From: Rhodocollybia butyracea
Taxonomy: Eukaryota > Basidiomycota > Agaricomycetes > Agaricales > Omphalotaceae
NCBI GenBank assembly: GCA_015501585.1
Contig: JADNRY010001345.1
Span: 1-11,587, forward strand
Direction of reading: 5' to 3'
Length of the DNA stretch: 11,587 bases
In this document: positions 1 through 6,557 of the stretch, one piece after another
Position numbering within the stretch: the stretch's first letter is position 1
How the letters are laid out: each line of letters begins with the position of its first letter
The notes under the pieces: generated by a model
What the model saw: only the letters and a program-made list of their open reading frames with translations
What the model was told of the DNA's origin: nothing
Database searches by the model: none
Made by a program: the position numbers and the translations under genes

Positions 1-495
1 CTTCATAAGCGGCTTCTCCCGCTCAACTCCATTGAACCTCTTGTAAACAGCATCAGACAATCCAGCAGTGGCCTCCTTTGCTCCAATGGATCCTTACTTC
101 CTTCCCATTCCCAGGTCACCATATCCAAATCGTTTAAGCCCCAATAAATAACGTACAACCTTGACCCATCGGATCCCACATTCGTGGGTCAATTGGAGGC
201 GAGTTTTTAATAAAGCTGAAGTTCGCCCTTTACCGGAACCAAGAGCCTGATAAATACCCCCGCAGTGTAAGAAAAACTATAGTTGGCGGGAAATGCGACG
301 GAGGTGGCGGCAGTGGCTGGAGTATATGGAAGGGAGCTCAGAGGCAACCTATCTGATAGCAAGACCGGTCAGTGGTTTCAAGGCTAAGACGTACTAACCT
401 GCCAACTTACTCGAGCAGTTGGGTGTAGCCGCGTCAACGACGCAGTCGGACTTGTTGTCCTTCGATGTGTCTGAGCTGTTGCATGGTGGCTGCAT
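1..495 (-). pseudogene. Unrecognised broken partial gene, running off the left edge
   Basis: I do not recognise the family. A candidate first exon begins at the ATG at 495-493 and ends at 411 before a strong GTAAGT donor. An acceptor CAG ending at 353 would give a 58-nt intron and a second exon in frame, with segments such as SVAFPANYSFSYTAG. This frame stops soon after, but the family-like reading continues in another frame from about 256 to 1, with pieces such as GIYQALGSGKGRTSALLKT and GLKRFGYGDLGMGR. The switch falls at a run of five C on the plus strand (257-261), a typical indel site. An in-frame TAA at 96-94 then splits the rest, which continues as KEATAGLSDAVYKRFNGVE to the window edge. 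I infer a decayed gene whose 3' part lies outside. An unusual splicing pattern could rescue part of it, but not obviously the TAA. Confidence 0.5.
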
Positions 496-564
496 AGCGG
501 TGAGAGGAATGAGAAATTTTCAACTTACTTTATAAATCCTTCCACCGCGTTGCCGTTGTGACTC

Positions 565-597
565 AGTGTGATAGAACTTTTCCAGTTCTATCACACT
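565..597. repeat. Perfect 13-bp inverted repeat (hairpin)
   Basis: The arms AGTGTGATAGAAC (565-577) and GTTCTATCACACT (585-597) are exact reverse complements around a 7-nt loop, TTTTCCA. The hairpin lies upstream of the candidate first exon of the minus-strand relic at 1-495. It could be a transposon footprint, a regulatory cruciform or chance. No target-site duplication was seen. Confidence 0.75.
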
Positions 598-705
598 CTG
601 GAAAGATGGAATCTCACAAACAACAAGTTAGGAAGTTGGATTGCCTCGATTTAGTTGTCCGATAAGCGCTCGGCGGAGAACGGGAACGAGTATCTTCTAC
701 GACTC

Positions 706-736
706 GTTAAGTATTCAAAATGTTAAGTATTCAAAA
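706..736. repeat. 15-bp direct repeat with 1-nt spacer
   Basis: GTTAAGTATTCAAAA occurs at 706-720 and again at 722-736, separated by a single T. It looks like a recent tandem duplication in non-coding DNA. Confidence 0.85.
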
Positions 737-1329
737 CAAAGCGGAGTAGTGAAACTTTTCGTCAGCCATGGACAGTATGTAGGCAGAAAGTATGTCATTC
801 AAGTTTGTATGTACCTGCTCAGACCTGCTCCTTCTCTTCCTATTGATAAAACCTATATATATATATAGATGTTGTTAGATGCTACAGCGATGAATAGAAA
901 TGCAATTATTCATACCCTGTCTGGATTGATAGCGGTTCTCTGCATCGGGTGAAGGAAGAATCGTCAGGACCCGTCTGTGGTCTGGAATCGACACTAGCAT
1001 TCCACCTTGACCACAACTGGTCTACAAAGCGATTAATTTTCAGTGCACGTAAAGGGGTAAAAACAAAAATGCGCACTAGCTGCCATCCGCGAGAAAGAGA
1101 TCTTTCAGTTGGTTCTTCCATTTTCAGGAAACAATGTTTAACAACAAAAGAAAGCTCTATTTTGATAGTTAGGAACGAGCTCGAGTGCGACTCATGAAAT
1201 TCCGAGTAATGATAAGCCAAACGGTCCAAGCGGATGCGCCGCTGCCTGTTATAGATATGTTTACGGACTTGCTCTCCATATGTAGACAAATCATCGAAAT
1301 TGTGAATTTTAATACAGAATGCTTGCAGC

Positions 1330-3083
1330 TCAAGGCTCGATACGCCGCCTCTTCCTGACCTTCGTAGGAGTGCTAACAGTCCATTCGGCGTCATCATCGA
1401 TGAAAGGTTCGTCGGCACGAGCACCTTTACCAGGCGTTAGCATGAGAATATCTGGTGAACTGGATTCCAAATCTCTTCTTCTTCGCCAACGCTTCCAAGC
1501 AGGCTAGGCGCGCGCGAAAAGAGGCCCGTTCGACTTGTGGAATGGCTTTGTGATGTCCACACCGACTTCACCGGTGTCGCCTCCACCAGTATGGTCGTAC
1601 TGTCAGCTATATGGACTTGCGACATCGATACAGTCCTGACTGGTTTCGACGGCGTCGCTTCTACCAACACAGTCACGGATGGTTCATGTTTCGTTGGCTT
1701 GTCTTGTTCGCGTGGATGAGATTCTGACAGCCAAAAAGATGCAGTAGCAGCTGTCGTGGCAGTAGGCGCTTTGTTCTTGGATTTGAACGACATAGAGACC
1801 TCTCGGGAGAGCACTCTGCCTTTATTCGACCCAAGACCAGTGCGTTTGGCTTTTTGTTTTCCTTCGGCCTCTTCAGCCAGTGAGACGGATAATGAGCGAG
1901 AACGCTCGCGCTGTAGTCTGGACCGTTGAAAATCCTGCTGAGATGGAGCATGTTTGAGCTCTCAGTTGGACGCGGTGGAAGTCGTGGAGAGAGCAGGCGA
2001 TGGATGTCGTGTAGGTGGATTGAATGGTCTGATTAGGCCATCACTGGAATCATCCGACGCTCATTGCGTCTCTCCAAACTGCTCGTCTTCTTCGTCTGAG
2101 AATGGTGAATTAGGAGAGACTTTGGACCGAAAAAGCGCACAAGATTCTGGTAGGCTTAATTTGAATCTGTGAAAGATTTTAGCTGCAGATTATACGCTGA
2201 AGATGGTGACTAACAAAGGTTCGATAGTGTTTTGACAAAACGATTGTGCCCAGTCCAACTCGTTTTTCTCTTTCGTTGTTATACGAACGACTTCGTTCGA
2301 GTCTAAATCTCCCATTAGTTGCCACATGGAAAGCTTGTCCATGAAACCTTCTAGGCGATCTTAGGGAGTTGCAACAGGAGCAATCTTCTTTCGTGGTCTC
2401 TTCCTACGCTTTACGGACGACATTTCAGGAGATTCTGGGTGTAAAGGCTGTGGTCCAGGAAGCGAAAGGATGAGAAAGTAGAGCAATATTTGTATTTGAG
2501 CCCTATACCGACATACATTCAGTGTATGTTAGAAATAGGTAAAGCGACTTACTCGCGTCGTCCCATTCTCCTTATCCATCTAAGCCTCCAATCATTATTC
2601 ATCCAAATGGGAGTTTCTATGAGGTGACTCCTATGAGCACCATTCTCTGAGCCGTTGGAGCGCGTCCGTTCGCGTTCGGCTTGGTCCTCAACATTGCTCT
2701 TCACCTGGCTCAATGCAAACCACATCATTGTTTCCTCAATCTCTCCAGCGCCGCCATCGTTATCAAGAATTTCTGGTAGTTCGACGTGATACTTATTCGC
2801 GGAAGCACGTGCAGTGAGGGAGAGGAGATGCGACTTGTCAAATTCAAGGGCATTATGGACTGGAAAGCAGTCAGTAACCGACATTGACTAGATTCAAGCA
2901 AATTTACCTCTGGAAGCCACAAAAATTGAGGGTAAGTTCTGACAACAAACTGGTCGAGAGTTTCACTGTTTAAATCAGTGAATGGGAAGCTTTGGTTCAA
3001 ATTGGTTTCTTGAGATGACAACCATTTGATTGGCGGTTTTAGGTCGAGAACATAGGGCAAGCCAGATAATATATAGTGGCCAT
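1330..3083 (-). pseudogene. sld3: SLD3 (DNA replication regulator) pseudogene, nearly full length
   Basis: Sld3 loads Cdc45 onto the MCM helicase and, after CDK phosphorylation, binds Dpb11. I recognise the fungal Sld3 domain from several segments: VVRTYPQFLWLPE, ANKYHVELPEIL, GEIEETMMWFALSQ, QIQILLYFLILSLPG, FMDKLSMWQLMGDLDS, CALFRSKVSPNSPFSD and, near the C terminus, LSREVSMSFKSK and SSPDILML. S/T-P sites (ATPSKP, ATPVKS, STPTK) fit CDK control. Three introns are readable: 2860-2907 (48 nt), 2503-2552 (50 nt, CTAAC branch) and 2167-2214 (48 nt); the second and third join the frame exactly. The frame is broken by TAA at 2363-2361, TGA at 2063-2061 and TGA at 1964-1962. Frame changes lie near 3060, 2845 and 1480. 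The final frame stops with TGA at 1332-1330. The ATG at 3083-3081 is the likeliest ancestral start but is out of frame with what follows. It cannot make a full protein as it stands. The family call is from memory of motifs, not a search. Confidence 0.78.
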
Positions 3084-3360
3084 TGGCGTTCGTTTAAGAG
3101 TGCACACGGGCCGAGTAGTCCGCAGATATCATCAAACATAGGCGCTAAACCTATCTTACAACAACCTTGTTATCTATTTACTTTTATCGTTACGCTCGAT
3201 TTGCTCCGCTTCCCAATTCAACTTCTCCCTCAGCCGATCCTCCTGTTCTACGAAACTCAGCGGTAAACTTTTACCTAGTCCGAAAAAGACAAAGAGCCCC
3301 CACTTCCATCTGAACGGATTGACGGCCACACAGAAAACATACCAGAACAAAAGTTCGGAA

Positions 3361-3648
3361 TATGTAAAGAAATCGAGGTTATATTATCAACGATTTCTTC
3401 ACGACTAGGATAGCCAGTTTTCCATTGAACAGTTGGGAAGAAACGGTACATTAGACTGTGGATCTGGAGTCCAGATGTATTATTGACACCTAAGTAGTAA
3501 ACTTGAACTTGACATCGCTGCGAGATGACTTACGCGCCCAGATACCGCCCAGCTGGTTGCGTTCCCCAGCTTCACAGAACAAATACGATACATTCCAGCT
3601 GTAACTTAATGTCACGCCAGAAGTGAGCAGCAAAACAGTAGAAAAAAC
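3361..3648 (-). pseudogene. Fragment of a flavin-containing monooxygenase-like gene
   Basis: Two exons joined across a 44-nt intron (3490-3533, donor GTAAGT, branch TTTACTAC, acceptor TTAG) read as one frame. Key segments are CEAGERNQLGGIWARV, SGLQIHSLMYRFFPTVQW and GYPSREEIVDN. The pattern E-x(6)-LGGIW followed by SGLQ, YRF and YP-REEI is characteristic of fungal FMO / Baeyer-Villiger-type FAD-NADPH monooxygenases, just after the first FAD-binding strand. The expected N-terminal GxGxxG nucleotide-binding motif is not visible: upstream the frame reads an unrelated hydrophobic stretch and meets a TAA at 3651-3649. Downstream the similarity stops around 3361 although the frame stays open to a TAG at 3277-3275. 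Only about 95 residues of a protein that normally exceeds 450 remain, so the fragment should be inactive. The intact splice joint suggests a once-functional gene piece. Confidence 0.72.
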
Positions 3649-3677
3649 TTAAGAGTAGATCCCGATAACAGCCGCAG

Positions 3678-3764
3678 CACCCAAACTGGGAGTCGAACCC
3701 GCCTCAGTCCACAACCCATTTGCATGAACCGCCATGAACCGCCTAACCACTCAGCCGTCTGGGC
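3678..3764 (-). tRNA. tRNA-like gene, probably degenerate (possible Cys-GCA with intron)
   Basis: On the minus strand the acceptor arms GCCCAGA (3764-3758) and TTTGGGT (3685-3679) pair over all seven positions with two G-U pairs. The D arm reads GCTGAGTGGTTAGGC and the B box GGTTCGACTCC is at 3699-3689. The T stem is damaged: only three of five pairs form (GCGGG against CCCAG). The anticodon region contains a 10-bp tandem duplication at 3723-3742. One fold with an intron places GCA (Cys) after T33, with GGTTC pairing GGACT, but this is tentative. A run of six T follows about 30 nt downstream on the same strand, as expected for a Pol III terminator. It could be a functional intron-containing tRNA, but the T-stem mismatches and duplication make a pseudogene more likely. 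Confidence 0.5.
3723..3742. repeat. 10-bp tandem duplication inside the tRNA-like gene
   Basis: CATGAACCGC occurs twice without a gap, at 3723-3732 and 3733-3742. It lies between the D arm and the anticodon arm of the minus-strand tRNA-like sequence and accounts for 10 of its extra bases. Confidence 0.85.
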
Positions 3765-3782
3765 GACGACGGTACAGGCAAT

Positions 3783-3810
3783 GAGATAGGTTCTTTTACC
3801 TACCTATCTC
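3783..3810. repeat. 9-bp inverted repeat next to the tRNA-like gene
   Basis: GAGATAGGT (3783-3791) and ACCTATCTC (3802-3810) are exact reverse complements around a 10-nt loop. The hairpin sits just upstream of the 5' end of the minus-strand tRNA-like sequence. Its role is unknown. Confidence 0.65.
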
Positions 3811-4738
3811 AGGCGTGTTCCATGGTTGCCGGTTGTTCCTTCGGATGTACGCGATTCTGATTACTCGAAGGTTGACCCATGAGGAATTGCAAGAGTAGAG
3901 AGCGTCTTTCGTGCCATAAAGAGGGAATCAGGAGGAGGATCTATAATGTTTTAGATTAACGCGAGCAGGGAAAAACTAATGTCACGTACCAGGCTAGTAT
4001 TTATCGATCAATGTTCAATATTCAACTGCGATATTCTATAGACGGACAGGAAGGCCTGAAGATTCATCAACGACAGTCGTTCGCTACCGCTGATTTGTGC
4101 TGGAACTCCACTAGTTGAGCTTGAGCTCGAGTTTGTTTGCATCCTGGAATCTTTTTAGTAACCAAAAAACGGGGAAAAAGACGCATGTAAACAACATTGC
4201 TCTCGGCACTAGTGTCTTCACATCTCCATTGTTGATGTTTATTGGTTTGCTAGTTTGAGTATTGTGTCTTCAACAACTTCAAGGTATTTGTTATCGACAT
4301 CACGCCTAGTTTTTCCTAAGTGGAATAGAGCGTATTTGCAGTCGGTTGGGTGACCTCGGCGTCTCCTCGCTACGTCACACAACGATCGCGGATGACGACC
4401 GCAAGCTTGTCACGCCGTCTCATCTGCGTCTCCTCGTTACATGTCACCTTTTTAGCGGTTGCAGATACGCTCTAATGAGAATTGCGGTAACAAAGCAAAG
4501 TGAAAAACATGTACTTTTTTGACAGCGCTAGTCACAGACACGTGTTTCTCCGAGTCGATTAAGGACTTGATTAAGGATATTCCTTTGCCTCAACAAGAAA
4601 TCTATATTTACGATATCAGTTATTCTTTCCGGATCTCTTTCTGTTGCTAAGGGACGCATTACTTTTTCTCGAAAGTTCTTGTACTTGTACTGTTATAAAG
4701 ATCAAAGTCACTGTCTTTTGTCGGACAGAAAACTACTC
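3811..4738. other. Intergenic region, includes the presumed promoter of the 4739 gene
   Basis: No convincing coding sequence was seen on either strand. An imperfect direct repeat, GCGTCTCCTCGCTACGTCAC at 4359-4378 and a close copy with one substitution and a 2-nt insertion at 4426-4447, lies about 300-380 nt before the start codon at 4739. CGTCA-type elements inside it could bind a bZIP regulator, but this is only a guess. The rest appears unstructured. Confidence 0.45.
4601..4610 (+). promoter_or_regulatory. TATA-like element of the zinc-cluster/coiled-coil gene
   Basis: TCTATATTTA lies about 130 nt upstream of the ATG at 4739. Its position suits a core promoter with a 5' leader of roughly 100 nt. 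This is based on sequence and spacing alone. Confidence 0.3.
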
Positions 4739-5888
4739 ATGGATCACCGTGTCTGCGCAGGTGGCTTGACATCCGGCCAAACATTTGAACAGCAATGGAC
4801 GTCTGCTGGGGTTCCCTTATCTCACTACAGACACCCGTCTTACTATGGACAGAATCTAATGTGCCAGCCACAAACTTCAGCGAGCACTGATGCGCCGGAA
4901 CAGTCCACCGTTTGGCAGGAAAGTTGGGTGGCTCGTGACACAGAGAATGCGGAGACTACTGAAAATTCAAAGGCCCATGAGATCAGCGATAACTTATTGA
5001 AGGAGTTCCATAAAATCTACAGAGGACCGGGAACAAAAGCCGAAAAACGAGAGCTGAATCAAAAGTACCGTAATCTTGTTCGTATTCGAAATATTTTGGC
5101 AGATCCATTTACTGATAGTTACAACCAGGCGTGCGATCGATGCTACCACAAAGGAATCGAATGCACCAGCGATGAGTTTACACTCCTGTGTAAACAATGC
5201 ACCTACTCGACGGGGTGTACAAAGAGGGACTTTCTGAAGAGAATGCGAGTTCAAGAGAGGATGAACATCAATGACTCTGAATATGCTGCCCTTTACAATG
5301 CCTCTGGTTTCGATCCGCAAAAAAGCCTACATGCTGCGGAACAGCGAGTGAGCCGAAGGTTGAAGAAGCTCCGTGACAAGGACGATGAAATCTTCAACAG
5401 GGAGGAGAAAATAAGGGATGACGAGGAGAGGCTCAGAATCCAAGAGGAGAGACTCTGCATCGAAAAAGAGAGACTCCAGTCCAAGGAGGAGGCTCTCCGC
5501 ATCAGGGAAGAGCGTCTTCAGCGTTTCGCCCCCATGTTTACTGGCTCCGAGGAGCAGCGAGTGCACTCTTATGCGGGAATCGAAGATACGCCCTCTCCCT
5601 CCTCCCAAGATTCTGCTTCGCACGGCTCCTCCAGTATTATGCACCCCATGAATTTGAACTTTCCTACAACATTTTCTACTGGTCTCATTCCTCCGGCATC
5701 ATTATCGTTTGAATTTGAAGAGTCCTTTTTGCCCACTCCTTTAGCAGAGGGCCATCTGCGGCTGCCATTGGTGAATACATGTACCCTTGCTATCCAATTT
5801 GATCACTCAACGTACTTACTAGCCTCCATCATTCATTGCACCAATCGGCGAAACTTGGGCTGATTCAAGCACGCCTGGGATGCATTGA
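4739..5888 (+). CDS. Zn2Cys6-like cysteine-cluster protein with C-terminal coiled coil
   Basis: This is the only clearly intact gene. I start at the ATG at 4739; the open frame extends upstream to a TTG at 4679, but TTG is not a normal nuclear start. Exon 1 is 4739-5770 (344 codons). A predicted 52-nt intron, 5771-5822 (donor GTGAAT, acceptor CTAG), joins exon 2, which ends at TGA 5886-5888 with the tail GETWADSSTPGMH, for 365 residues in total. Unspliced, the frame stops at 5863. Residues 132-160 form a cluster C-x2-C-x6-C-x8-C-x2-C-x5-C, close to the fungal Zn2Cys6 binuclear zinc motif but with a short last spacing. Basic residues follow (TKRDFLKRMR). Residues about 195-262 are a charged coiled coil with five near-identical heptads at 229-263. 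The N-terminal 80 and C-terminal 80 residues look disordered. By analogy it may be a DNA-binding dimer in the nucleus. No regulatory domain of Zn2Cys6 activators is visible, so the function is inferred only. Confidence 0.82.
5423..5527 (+). repeat. Five 21-bp units encoding coiled-coil heptads
   Basis: Inside the 4739-5888 gene, five consecutive 21-bp units encode EERLRIQ, EERLCIE, KERLQSK, EEALRIR and EERLQRF. The leucine recurs at the same heptad position and charged E/R/K residues fill the others, as in a long parallel coiled coil. The units differ at the DNA level, so the array is old or under protein-level constraint. Expansion or contraction by whole units would keep frame. Confidence 0.85.
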
Positions 5889-6161
5889 TCAGCAGATGTC
5901 AAAGTCGAATACCACTGTCAATACCACTGTCAATACCACTGTCATATAGCATGTCTCATTACTCCTCTCTCTTCTGGTGTGTAAAGGGTTCTGAACGTGG
6001 GACGTGGGTTGTTCGTTTTTCTTTTTTACTCAGCTTGTACTTGTACCCCTGAATCTGAAATTTGCTAGCCTGCTAGTGTATGAATCATTCTAAGGGAAAA
6101 ACAGATAGCATTGAAGCTACTGCAAAGTGGAACAGCGAGCCCAAAGCAGATACAAAGCTCC
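5889..6161. other. Intergenic region after the zinc-cluster gene
   Basis: This stretch holds the 12-bp triplication at 5908-5943 and otherwise no recognisable gene. It separates the plus-strand zinc-cluster gene from the minus-strand relic ending at 6162, so it should contain both 3' ends. No clear polyadenylation signal stands out. Confidence 0.4.
5908..5943 (+). repeat. Three tandem copies of a 12-bp unit
   Basis: AATACCACTGTC is repeated three times without gap or mismatch (5908-5919, 5920-5931, 5932-5943). It lies 20 nt past the predicted stop of the zinc-cluster gene. In one frame it would encode NTTV three times. Confidence 0.9.
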
Positions 6162-6557
6162 TTAGCAACATTTAGCTAGATATCCGGACATTGCCAAGAT
6201 GTACTCAGTAGAGTTGGGAGGGAAGATCGTGGGACAACATCCCGGCTCGGGTCCAATCTCATCGTAGCGAAAGCGATTCACCATGATAGCCAAGTTGTTG
6301 AGCCGTCTTGAGGCGTTATACCAAATGAAAGCGGCAGAAGCGTACTAGTTTGTCACCATGCGGACGAATCGCACAACTCACGCGGCGCCACTTTCATCGA
6401 CTCCTTGTACTACCAAAAAATATGTAAATGAGGAAGAATTGGATATAGTGACGAAGCACTCACATTCGTTATGATTAAGTTCTTCTCCATACATATCTAC
6501 AACGTCATGCTTTGAGCCTACAGGCTCTTCATATCGAGCAGCGGAAGTGAAAATCAT
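6162..6557 (-). pseudogene. Unrecognised broken gene fragment
   Basis: I do not recognise the family. From the ATG at 6557-6555 a minus-strand frame reads EEPVGSKHDVVDMYGEEL, followed by an intron-like sequence at 6410-6463 (54 nt, donor GTGAGT, acceptor GGTAG). After it come YKESMKVAPRELCDSSAW, a TGA at 6355-6353, and then, after a frame change, SAAFIWYNASRRLNNLA and FRYDEIGPEPGCCPT, ending at TAA 6164-6162. The amino-acid composition and low ambiguity look like real protein, but no single frame or splice covers all parts: joining at the intron leads into the wrong frame, and the TGA follows. The first 28 bases overlap, in another frame, the last bases of the protease-like relic upstream. 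Either this is a separate decayed gene or a rearranged tail of that relic. Confidence 0.45.

Larger units (their letters stand above)
496..1329. other. Intergenic stretch with no supported gene
   Basis: Besides the hairpin at 565-597 and the duplication at 706-736, there is a short AT dinucleotide run near 855-868. A minus-strand open frame covers 906-1424, but its upstream part is an out-of-frame shadow of the SLD3 relic and its remainder shows no recognisable motif. The region lies downstream of the SLD3 relic and upstream of the 1-495 relic, both on the minus strand, so it may hold their former terminator and promoter sequences. Confidence 0.5.

Noticed and set aside
641..868. 75-codon plus-strand open frame
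   Set aside because: It starts at a non-ATG codon, includes the 15-bp duplication and the AT run, and shows no protein-like pattern.
906..1424. 172-codon minus-strand open frame
   Set aside because: Its first third is an out-of-frame reading of the SLD3 relic and the rest shows no motif or splice support.
4359..4447. Imperfect direct repeat as a transposon terminal or target-site repeat
   Set aside because: The copies differ, the 47-nt spacer carries no element, and no inverted ends were found; it is noted only as a possible promoter element.
4994..5651. Several open frames on the minus strand and a second plus frame inside the zinc-cluster gene
   Set aside because: They are shadows of the 4739-5888 gene; their Ser/Leu-rich or Arg-rich composition is what antisense or shifted reading of the repeated Glu-rich heptads gives.
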